Shown: one piece after another, positions 34,900 through 45,219 of the stretch | How positions within the stretch are numbered: the stretch's first letter is position 1 | Layout: every line of letters begins with the position of its first letter | Source of the DNA: Pezicula radicicola | Taxonomy: Eukaryota; Ascomycota; Leotiomycetes; Helotiales; Dermateaceae | Reading direction: 5' to 3' | Length of the DNA: 64,000 nt | Assembly (NCBI GenBank): GCA_003008705.1 | Contig: PDUO01000025.1 | Location: 3,709-67,708 of the forward strand | Program-made: the position numbers and the translations under genes | The notes under the pieces: generated by a model | Databases searched by the model: none | The model's input: only the letters and a program-made list of their open reading frames with translations | Told to the model about the DNA's origin: nothing

Positions 34900-36950
34900 T
34901 TAGCCACATATTCTCTGATTTGGACGAACGATTCCGGGCTGAAGAAGTCCCATCAAGTCTGCTGAGCCGAAAGAAGTAGTTTTCTCTAGTACTGTCCAAG
35001 TATCCTCGCAGCCCTTGTCTGATTTCGCTGGCGTCACAAACCAAAAGCGCTTCAGAAAGTTATACTGAGGCCGTAGCAGCAACGTGGGGATTGCTACGCG
35101 AAATATGCAATCCGATGGACAAAGGAACATGGACAGATCGCTTGGTTTCTGCCCAGTCTGAATCCAAGCAGGCAACCAAGTTGTATCCAGATTTTCAGTA
35201 AGCCATAAACACCCAAGTCCATCTAAAAGGTCTATAACCCAATGGTAATACTCTTCGGTGTCTGGTGGATCCTCTTTGGTGATCTTAAAGCTATTATCAC
35301 AAAAGTAGTTCATAGCTTCTTCGAAATCGGACCCGAAACTAGAAGGATCTTTCAACCGACAACTTTTTACAATCCATTCAGAACCACATTCCAAGGCACA
35401 TGCGAGGATCTCAGTGCATAGTTTCATCGTTTGGGTAGGATGGGAGCTGTCGCGCCCAATTTCGAATGGCCAAGAACCTTCATCGGGAAAGAGCTTAACA
35501 CATTGGAGTAAAATCCTCTCTGCTTTGTTCCTATACGTCGGATTTGGACGCATGAGAGCGGTAGATGCCCCAAGAAAGATCATGTCTATTACCAACTCCT
35601 CATTTGTGAACATTAGTGACTCGGCAAGACGTAAGTGCCTCAATCCTCGCAAAAAAGGTTCAGTAATATCTGCCGGTCTTGGCCATCGCATCCAAATGGC
35701 CTTAGCACTAAGCCGTCGGCCACATGTTACTAAAGTTGTAGGGTCTCTCGCTGCTAGAGCCAAATGATAGAAGTTGTAACAGCACTCATCCTCAGTCATT
35801 GGCGGGCCTCTAAAGTACAACCCACTGGACAGTATATTCAGCACAATGGCGAGCTTGTCTGTGACCACACTAGCATCATACCGAAAGACTTCAGCAAACA
35901 CCCGCATGTAACTTGGAATCGCGAGTTATCTTTCTGGTCATCATCGGTCCATTCGGGGAGGCGTCGAAGTTTCGATAACATATACTTGTTGAATTGGGTA
36001 CGACGACCATTGTAAAGGGTTTTGAGTTTTGTAAACTTGTAGGATGGTCTCTTACTTGCTAAGTGAGCTTCCATCAGGGACATATCGTGTAAGAATCCGG
36101 AAGTGATTTTCAAGACTCTAGCTCCGGTTCCAGACGCAGATCTGCTGTTCGTTCTCACCTGAATGAGGAATAAATGTCGGTCACTTACACGAAGCTCGTG
36201 TCCGCACCACGCGCGGGTGAACCACCGTGCAGAGAAAATAGTCCACAGAAGATTCGTCATTTGATGTAGTAAATCATAGTTCGTGTCTGGATCCCAGAGT
36301 TCCTTTCGTTCGTTCTTCTCCATCCAAGCACATAGCGCCAATTCTGCCGCCTCATCCACCATAATATCTTCCAATACTACTACGATCAGTCGTGCGTTTT
36401 GATAGACGACATCCATGGCGCCAACTGCCTGCATTTTTTCCTCGCTATCGCCTTGATTTATGCATAGTTGGTCAATCCAAATTCCCTCATCTGGAGATGT
36501 TCGTTCTGCAAGGAGCGCCTGGAAGAGAATGGCTGAGATAGGAATCTTTGAAAGGGTCCCCGAGTTAAGAGTGTCGTCTGTCTGCTGTGACCAACTGTTG
36601 TTATGCCAGCAATAGCTCAATGCAATAAACGAAGCGTCCACACTTGCATTTGAATTCATCTGCTTCAACAAGCGAAACGGCGTATTGTAAACTGCGGTAG
36701 CCTTGAAGTCGAAATGTACTACTACACTGCTATCCCGAATCTCTCGCAGGATGCTCTCAGCTCGAGAACGAATGCTATCTGAGTGGGATGCGACCATAGA
36801 CAATAGGGATTCTTTGGACGAAGTCGGCAGCGTTACAACCTCATACAAGTCTAACAACGGCTGAAATAGTACTTCTTGTATTCGGCAATGGCTTCCCCCA
36901 TCTAGTTTCCACATACGTTCTGCTGTGAGAGTAAAACTTCCTGTAGCCAT
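34900..36950 (-). pseudogene. HET-domain protein, frameshifted
   Basis: HET domains act in fungal non-self recognition and incompatibility-type cell death. The first frame (36950-35838) holds the domain: FIALSYCWHN, then IWIDQLCINQGDSEEKMQAV and VYQNARLIVVVLED. After the region EWTDDDQKDNSRFQ the protein continues in another frame (35907-34900), with FAEVFRYDAS, DKLAIVLNILSSGLYFRGPP, then a helical C-terminal part ending RPNQRICG. The frames overlap by about 70 bp at 35838-35907, and no intron with normal sites fits. One missing or extra base near 35910 would explain it. As read, the product is a 370-residue protein with an intact HET domain and no C-terminal half. An assembly error is an alternative. 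Confidence 0.75.
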
Positions 36951-37507
36951 TGATATCTAGAGGCGTGCTCACGCAACAACGTATGCAGCAAGGCGAATTC
37001 AAGTTATTATTTCTCTGAATTCTTTGTCGGTGAAGGATTTTCGAAGTGATAAATCATTGTGGAAGCAATCACTTTTTGGAGTAGGTAGATCAATTACATG
37101 AGAGGTTTCCCTTCATGGATAAGGCTGAGGAAGTTGTTGTGCCTCGGAGTATCAAAAAAGCAATGCTGGTGATTCGGAAGCTTAAAGCCGGTCTCATCAC
37201 GCCATTTTAATTAAGCGACGAATCAGGGGGGGCAAAGCACGTGACATGGGCCTATTATATGTCTTATTCTCGGAATGACTAATTCTACCAAGAATCTAGC
37301 TTGAAAGCCCTCTAATTAAAGTAAATTTCTCTAGACGCGGTAAATTCTTTCCTTTGTGATAATAAATAAGATTCCCATGTGAAAAGCACGTGATAGATGA
37401 TGTCAAGATCTCCAGATTCCATCGAGCATCAGGAGCTTTTCAACAACAATCAATCTGAAAGCACAAGGACCAAAAACAAGCATAGTTATCTGTAAAGCAA
37501 CTCAGCA
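36951..37507. promoter_or_regulatory. Divergent intergenic region, HET gene / small mitochondrial gene
   Basis: 557 bp between two divergent starts. It contains two CACGTG E-box-like palindromes at about 37239 and 37387. 37125-37310 weakly resembles 33845-33975. Confidence 0.4.
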
Positions 37508-37933
37508 ATGATTGGATACAAAGCAACTAGGTGTCTAAGATCCTTACCTACCATCCCCATCCGATTATTCTCCTCCCCTACAACTAGCGGTAGCTCAACC
37601 ACAAGTACAAATAATACAACCATCAAAACCACCACCTTCTCCTCATCACCCGATCCTAAGAACAGTGAAACCCAAAAGGTAGCCTTTCACCTCTCACAAT
37701 ACTTCAAAATTTCCTATACCTAACCAAAATTCAAGATCAATCAACAGGCTTCAACCAAACACTCCACCACAACAGAAACAACAAAGAAAACAATAGCCCA
37801 ACTCGACGAAGAACTCCGAGAGAAGTTAGAAGGAAAATCAGGAGAAGGTGGAGTAGCTGGGTTGGAATATGAAGGTGGGAAACCTGTTGCTATGAAGAGG
37901 GGGGTCAGGGATAATATGTTTAGGTACATCTGA
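37508..37933 (+). CDS. Small conserved fungal protein, probably mitochondrial
   Basis: Exon 1 is 37508-37678 and exon 2 is 37748-37933; the 69-bp intron is phase 0. The product is 118 residues. The N-terminus (MIGYKATRCLRSLPTIPIRL, then FSSP) has the arginine-rich, acid-free look of a mitochondrial presequence. A serine/threonine-rich linker follows. The conserved C-terminal part is TIAQLDEELREKLEGKSG, then GLEYEGGKPVAMKRGVRDNM ending FRYI. I recall similar small proteins in other ascomycetes but no established function. An antisense frame at 37741-37929 is only its shadow. Confidence 0.75.
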
Positions 37934-37978
37934 TTTTTGTTTTTGGATGGAAAGAGGATTAAGCGGAGGCTTTTTGGA

Positions 37979-38182
37979 AGGGAGAGTGTTTTATTTGTTT
38001 GAAAGGATTGGGTCGATTTTGCAAAAGTTATTTAAGGGAAACAAAGGATAGGATGTTTGTATCAGTGAGAAAATTGTAGTGCGGGGTTGAGTGGAGGGTA
38101 AGATTGAAGGGAAAGTGTTTTCTTTGCTTAAAATGATTGGGTTCGTAAATGTTGTTTTAAGTGTAATGATAGGATAGTTTCG
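37979..38182. repeat. Diverged local tandem duplication
   Basis: Two copies, about 37979-38058 and 38108-38182, share the order AAGTGTTTT or GAGTGTTTT, then TTTGAAAGGATTGGGT or TTAAAATGATTGGGT, then GGATAG. The copies differ at many positions. They lie in the 3' flank of the small mitochondrial gene and have no coding capacity. Confidence 0.5.
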
Positions 38183-39045
38183 CAAAATGGAATTTGCTGC
38201 AAAATATATTATAACTGTTGTAGCTTCTTAAAGACCATGGCATTAGTGCAGATGAGCCGAGCAAGATGGAGAATAAACCATTTATTAACATATACTAACA
38301 ATTACACAAACCATGAACAAAGTAAGCACAAAATCAAGCAAAATGAATCCATCCCCATTGTAGAAAGACCATATGATATCGGTTTATTATTTAATCGTTG
38401 TCATGTCGCGATTATTTGGCATGTAACTGTCTGCTGTCAAGTAAATTATCACGTTTTGTTCAAGCAAATATCCGAAACTGCTTATACTAGCTCAGAAAGA
38501 CCCTAACTCTAAACACTCTTCCTAACCTAAACCGAAGATCCGATTTTTTAAGTATCGAACTCTGTTCATTCATTTTGAAACCACGTACTTTGCTAACTTG
38601 GATGTTGCAACTGACATGAATGGACATGTCTATCTCCGCCACCTTCATACTTGGAACATATTAGTTCTTCACAGGTCCTGGGAATATGTCTAGTTCTTAG
38701 GGGCTAGCATGGAACGTATTTTGTCTGTTAAGAAAAATCTTACCGATTTAGAGTCACTTGCAATGATATTATACTTATTATTCTATGTAATTCTACACTA
38801 GATATTCTCTAGCAATCAATCCTCTGAATGTGAAGCTTCCATCCATTGAGGCTGAAATATAAAGTGCTACTATTTGGTGTAGTGATTTTGGTAGCAGTCC
38901 AACCACTTTGGAGATAGAGTTGTGTCCGTCTTGATGAGTTCAGCGAATCTAGGGGATCGACATATTGGGCATTGTCAGCTTTGTGACGTGATATGGTATC
39001 ATGGCCCATATACCACGGACCATATATCCTTAGTATCCCAATCCT
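38183..39045. other. Intergenic region
   Basis: About 860 bp between two gene 3' ends. No feature recognised. Confidence 0.5.
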
Positions 39046-41729
39046 TCAATCAACCTCCTCCTCGTCCTCCTCCTCCGCCTTCATCGCATAGCCCTCGATA
39101 AACCCATTGGGATCAATCGGCCGGTCGAGAGAAATCTTCCGCTCAGAACACCACTTAAGAACTGCTTCTTTATCAATCTTGACCCGCTCTACAATCCCCT
39201 TACCACGTCCTGCCTTCTCAACAAAATCCATGTCTCTCAAAACCGACAAAACATCATCGGGCAGTATGAATGTCCCCTTGCTGATCATTTCAACGTCCAC
39301 CATTCCTCGTCCCTTCTTCCGGTCACTTTCCTTACAATCCAACAACCAGCGGGCAATTTCACCAGCCCAGAACCGCTTGTAGCTCTTCTTGCCCAGGTCA
39401 CTAATTGGCTTTTCTGGCCCACCCAGAATCCCCTCTCTCCTAGAAATCTCATAGCTAATGCCCATCAAGAGAGCCCCGAAACCTTTATGCTGCCAAGAGG
39501 GAAACACTAAGATGCAGGCGAGGTTGTTGTTGTCCCATGACATCTTCTCTTTGGAGAAGAAGCCAAGGACTTCGGGTCGTTCTACGGTGAAAGGGTTACC
39601 AGGTGGTGGATTAGTTGCTGAATAGGGCTCGGAAGTTACGCCATATGGAGTGGATACTAAAACGTAGTACTTGAAGGAGCTCACGTCGAAAAAGACGGAT
39701 TTGTTATCGAGGAAGAGCTTGGCAAAGAGGGAAAGGTTTTGACAATAGAGCTGTGAATTTTATATTAGTACGTCAACCTTCCTCGTGTGTATTGAGCTGG
39801 AAGTGGAATAAAGCTTACGGTGTCAACCTCGCCGTCAACCTCCCAAATACTAAGTTCGTTACTCGTTGGAGTATCACGAGGATGAACATAAATTCTCCGT
39901 CCTGGAGTCTCCTTTCCCTTCCTCTCCTTAGAGCAAGCTTTCACGTGGCTGAAGTAATCCACAACCTCACGTGCATAGGCAAAGCAGATTCCACAGACAT
40001 TCAAGCGCTCAACAACAATCCCCTTGCCAATATCGATTCCTTCTCCCTTCAAAACCCCGTGGCCGTCCCATCTACCCTCTCCCTTTCCATTGCCTAATAC
40101 GGCAGCAGGATAATAGCTTGGGTACCATGCAGGGTATGATATATTCCCCAATATGACTTTGTCGATATTACGCTCCCTTGCAGCAGCTACCTTCTCTGAT
40201 TCGGACTGCTGGGGTGTAGTTGCGCTAGTGAGCAAGGCATTTGGCTTGGCTCCATGAGGTCCTTTCTGTGTTATGGGTAAAGGTGTCTGTGTTTGTGCCA
40301 AACTAGCAGAAGCTCTTGTTGTTTTACCTGTCCTCCGCTGCTTCGAGCGCTGTTGCTGTTTCTCCAGTGCGGCTGTCGTTAAAGTAGGCATCTTCTCAAG
40401 GTCTTTTAAAGTTAAAGACTCTGACAAACAAATCTCTTCTTCTCCAACTTTCTCTTTGACCCCTTGCTGCTGTAGAATTGTTTTTACTCTTCTTGCCAAA
40501 TCACACGCAGCTATCCGATATTGCTCGTCCTCCTGCGCAAGCTCTCCAAGGTAGGGAGGAGGAGGTTCTTGGGCGATATTCTCCGCAGGAACTTGCAAGA
40601 TAGGTGATTTTGAGAGGAAAGAGCCGCTCAATTGTGACGTTTGTGAAGGCTGTAAAGACGCTGCTCGTGCACTAGCAGCTGAATACAAGTTCACTGACTT
40701 TCCACTCAGAGCCAAGGGTCGATGAGTGGTGTCCTTCTGCTCCCACTGCTCTTCGACCTCTGCCTCACTCGCTTCTTCCTGCTCGTCCCCAGGGTATACA
40801 CAATCTAGATTGCGTTTTTTGCACTCCTTACACTTTGGTCTACCTCGAGAGCACTTCGCGTGTCGCTCGTTACAGCTCTTGCAGCGTGAAGAGGGTAAAG
40901 GCGCGGCTTTTGCACTGGCAGCTGAATACAATCCCACTGATTTGCCGCCTGAATCCAAGGGTCGGAGAGCTCGGTACTCTTGATCCAAATGCTCTTGATT
41001 CTCTACCTCGTCGGCGTCTTCCTGCTCGTCTTCCTGCTCGTCTTCTTGCTCGTATTCCTGCTCGCTGTGAGGCTCACTTTGCTCGTCTCCAGGGTAAATA
41101 CAATCCTTATTGCGATTTTTGCACTCTACGCACTTCGGTCTATTCAGAGAGCACTTGTAGTGTCGTTCTGCGCAGTTGTTGCAGCGTACTCCCTTACTCA
41201 CTTTGGTATAAATGCAATCTCTGTTCTGCGCTTTGCAAAGTCCACAGGTCGGTTGAATTCGATCACACTTGACCCCAAGCTTCTCGCAGTCTATACAGTC
41301 TGGTTGAGGCTTTGGATTCTCGCACCTCGTCTTGGTCTTTTTGCAATGCCCACACGGTCTACCTTTGTCGCACTTCCACCCTAGCCTCTTGCAATTTTTG
41401 CAGGCTACAACGATGCTTTTTGAAGTTTGATTCTCAGAGTTCTTGTCTGCTGATTTGACCGGTGGTGGGTTGTTCACGGATTCGCCTGGCGATTCGTCTT
41501 CACCTTTAGATGCTTCAGATGCCTCCGATGCCTTTGTCGCGTCAACTTCCGTAGCGCGGTGAGAATGCGCGCTTGTTGGATTGGTTCGCGGAGGGGCATT
41601 TGAGCTCGTCGTCGCATTTTGTGGAGCGTGGGGTTGATCGGCGCCGGCTTGCTCGACTACATCCGGCGTTGATGGTGATTGGCCGGCATTGGGGCCTCGG
41701 CGCCCACGAGAACGTTCAGAAGACGCCAT
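39046..41729 (-). CDS. SAS2-like MYST histone acetyltransferase with four Zn2Cys6 knuckles
   Basis: Exon 1 is 41729-39819 and exon 2 is 39750-39046; the 68-bp intron is phase 0 inside the catalytic domain. The product is 871 residues. Four C-x2-C-x6-C-x5/6-C-x2-C-x6-C knuckles start at cysteines 110, 145, 183 and 283 (the last runs 283-310). From about 523 comes the MYST domain: [18 protein letters not shown], a C2HC finger at C579, C582, H595 and C599, [17 protein letters not shown] with the conserved lysine, and NNLACILVF with the catalytic-region cysteine. Then the acetyl-CoA loop QHKGFGALL and [11 protein letters not shown] with the conserved glutamate. It ends acidic (EEEDEEEVD). Substrate is likely histone H4 K16-type sites, by family. 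Knuckles 3 and 4 with their linkers are an internal duplication. Confidence 0.9.
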
Positions 41730-42341
41730 GGATTGGATTGAAAGAAAGCTAGTGCAGCAGTAAACAATGAAGTTATAGCAATAGCTAATGATAGCTAAGC
41801 TAGTCTTAGCACTTGAAGTAAATATTTGTGAATGATTGGGCTCTTTGGGAAGTTTGTATTAGGTGGAAGAAAATGGGTTTTCCCGAGTTGTTTGGCTGTC
41901 AATTTTACCGCAAGTCGCGATCAGTGAATCGCTGCAGACATTCAATCACTGTTTTTGGAAGGATCAAGTATAGACCAGCTTTTTTATGGCAACTCACTGA
42001 GCTCCATAGAGACTGAGGGATATTGAAAATAATACAATGAAAGTTCTATTGATTACCACCATAGCGTGCCGTCCATGATGCAAAGATCATATCGTCTGGC
42101 AATGGCATGTTAAGCCTCCGAATACAGCGCGGAGTCCATCGCAAAAAACTAATGTAGCAAGGGTTCAGATTCCTGAGACAGAGCATCCGCATACCCAGCA
42201 GTTCTGTCTCAAGAAATTTCCCAGGGCGTAGTGTAGCAAGACAAAATGTTGTGAAGCCGCCGAAAATCCATCCCCATCCATGCTAACTGAACCCACTTGT
42301 ATACACCTTAAAACGATGATGTCTGTAATGCTCTGCCAATC
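41730..42341. other. Intergenic region
   Basis: 612 bp between the start of the MYST gene and the 3' end of RPN3. No feature recognised. Confidence 0.5.
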
Positions 42342-44171
42342 TTACATGCCTTCAAACTCTCCACCAAGATCATCCTCATCCAGATCACCGTCCTGAATCT
42401 CCTTGGCCATCTCCCGCTCGCGTTCTCGTGCTTCTTGGGCGTTTTTGAGTTCTAATCTGTGCTGGTTCATGGGGAAACGCATAGCCTGAGAAGTATTAGC
42501 ATATTTCCGTCATCATCTCCAACGGCAAACAACATACCTTGACGCTCTCATCATGGAGTGAGAGACAAGCACGGATACGCTCGTGGAACGCAATACCAGG
42601 CTCTTTCGTAGCATAGACATCTCCGACCTCCTTGCTCTTCATGAATCCCTTCTCGCGATCTAGAGAAGCCTCGATGACACCATCTTTAATGGCCTTGGCA
42701 ACGATGTATTCTGCAGACTCCTCGCTATTTAGGTGCAGACGTATGCAGATGTCGCGGAGTGAGATTCGCGAGTAGGATAGGGACATCATACGGATACCGG
42801 TTTTGATGACATTTTGCCTCAGACGTAGGATGAGCGTGTAGGTGCCATCGCGACGGAAGGTATTAGCATGTGCTTTAATCGCCGTCTCAAATTCCTCTAG
42901 ACTACCCACTCGTACTGCTTGTACAAGTAGTAGATAAGGAGCAAGAGGTCGCTCCAAACTTGGCAGACGGAAAGTAGCACGATCAGGAATGTCTCCCATC
43001 AGTAGCTCAACAACAAGAAGCAATTTGGTTGCTGTCTGTGTGAAACCTGCCGCGCTAGGACTTGAGGGTGCTTTTCTTGTTGCTGCCGTCAAATGCTCAT
43101 GTGCCTCGGTGTATCGCAACTGAATAGCCCGAATCCGGCCCAAGTAGTATAGGTATCGAGCAACTTGATTATTTGAAGCATTCTCTGGGAACTGCGTATG
43201 CGAGATCAGAAGATCGGCTTGCGCGATATGCGATGTTGCGAGGTAGTTCCGCAATAAGAGGACAATGATAGTGGATTGAGTATCGATATCTTTGCGCAGG
43301 ACAGCTGTTCGAAGAGCAGAAAGCAGAATTGGTCTGATTGCTATGACAGGGGAGGATGGAGAAGGGGGCAGAGGGGCTGTCTGTTCTGCAAACAAAGAGA
43401 GATAAAAGTAAACACGAGCGGAAAGGGAATCTAGAGTACGGCGGTTTAGAGAGTGTATACGCTCAGCAATATGCGTAGAAAATATGGCTCCCTCCTCGAT
43501 GATTTTGTTGTCGAGATAGTAGATCTGAACAAGAATGCTGAGAAAGATATCGATTTCGGGAATGGGATCTTTCTTGGTAGACTGGGATGGAGTCGTCTTG
43601 TCAACGTCCATCTCTGTTGACATGGAACCCTCCTTTCCAATAGCCACAAGCAAAGACTGCGCCGCAGGGCTTGTGCTTGGATATGTTTCCCTAATGACTT
43701 GTGATAGGATATCAGCCGTAAGGCGTTTTCGGATCGAGGAGATAGATCGAAGGGCTCGTAGTGAGAATCTGGCATCAAAAAGTGCGACTGCCTTCTCCAG
43801 CAGGGCAAAATTGCCTTTGATATCTGCAATGCAGTCAGCTCATGTCGTCTTTGGGGATGTCAATAGTTCATCAACGTACCTGCTACAGTCTTGGTTACTG
43901 GATCAACCTTAACGGCGAGACCATCCCCATCAGTCTCCTCTAGAGGGCCACCCATAACAACATCCCCGTCGGAATCCTTCGGTGGTGGTGCTGACAGCTT
44001 TGATGCCTTAGACGGTGGCACAACAACAGTCATCTCCTCATCGCCCTCCTTGACCTTCTTCCCCTTCCCCCCTTTCAACGGCGCATCATCCTTCATCTCG
44101 ACGTCCTTGGTACCATTGATACCGTTCTGTGTTGGCTTATTGCCGTTCGTGTGAGGTGTTTTGCTGGGCAT
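42342..44171 (-). CDS. RPN3: 26S proteasome regulatory subunit Rpn3 (PSMD3)
   Basis: PCI-domain scaffold subunit of the proteasome lid. Exons are 44171-43880, 43823-42538 and 42485-42342, joining to 573 residues (yeast Rpn3 is 523). The N-terminus is a lysine-rich, acidic low-complexity extension. The TPR-like helical body includes RSISSIRKRLTADILSQVI, SARVYFYLSLFAEQTAP and ARYLYYLGRIRAIQLRYTEA. The PCI winged helix is ISLRDICIRLHLNSEESAEY with IVAKAIKDGVIEASLD. The C-terminal exon reads AMRFPMNQHRLELKNAQEA and ends in an acidic tail. The frame is open upstream to 44420, but the start at 44171 (MPSKTPHTNG) gives the family-like N-terminus. The upstream part is probably 5' UTR. Confidence 0.95.
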
Positions 44172-45219
44172 ATCGTTGGAGGCGCCCTGCCGTGACGTAG
44201 ACCTGGCTTCCTGTGAGGATGATCGCGTCGATGAGGCGAGTTGGGTATTCGAAGGCTGGATGTGCGGTTCGGGATCGAGTAGCGAAGACTCTGTAGTAGA
44301 CTTCGTCGATGGGATGGGGTTGAGTTGAGTGGCAGTGGTGATGTTGGTTCTGAGCGATCGTTTGAAGCTGGTCTTCAGATTACATACAAGAGCGACAAGC
44401 TTAGCTAGGCGAACCCGCATTGACGCGAGTCAGAGTGTGCCTGGCGAGCCAGGAATCCCGAGGACCTAAGAGTAGGTGTGGAAATGGAAATTCAAAGAAC
44501 ACTTCAAAATAATTCTATATCATCAAAATGCATTTCACGTACAGGAACAATTAATGGATGGACGGTTCACTTCAGCAGTCACTCAATTACTACTGCACAG
44601 CCAGAGTGTCTCACTTGATCAGGCACTGCTTGCTTACCTACCTCACTGGAGCCTCACGAGACCATATCTTAGTCCATAAATCACGTGTCAACAGCCACTG
44701 AGATCGTGCAAAGTGTTTTGGCATTAGGTTGTGTCCTGCAGTGAACAACGCTCTGCCAGCATGCAATGGGAGACAAGTAGATCCCCTACCAAATCAACGC
44801 CCCCGCCAATACCATGCGCTTCCTGTCAGGCCCAGTAACTCCAAACCAAAAACTCCAAAAGGGACATCATGCCAGATTCATCATGACATCTTGGCAAGAT
44901 ACCTACAGTCGTTAAGTTAGTCGAATGCATTGGCTAAGGTTGTGATAGAACGAGCGGAACAAAAATGGGCAAGTTCTTGGGGGAGCGGAAGCCGAAGCCA
45001 GATGATGGAGATCGAGGAGGCTGTTAATTATAGAATTTGTGGTAGAGCTCAGGAAAGAATAGTAGGAAAGGATAGAGCACTGTTGTCGAAATCACTTAAT
45101 CTGGGTAACCGACTTGACTTCAGTGACTGGCCTGGTGACTGACTTGCAGAGTGACTCTCGTAAATAGTGAATTTGACAAGGCTGAAAAAACCTACTTTTA
45201 ATACAGATGAATACGACGG
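44172..45219. other. Intergenic region, RPN3 promoter and TAF12 3' end
   Basis: 1.05 kb. The first 250 bases continue the RPN3 frame without a stop and are likely 5' leader. The remainder has no recognisable gene. Confidence 0.5.

Noticed and set aside
44172..44420. N-terminal extension of RPN3 starting MRVRLAKLV
   Set aside because: The frame is open, but the extension has no family resemblance and the ATG at 44171 gives the normal start. It is treated as 5' leader.
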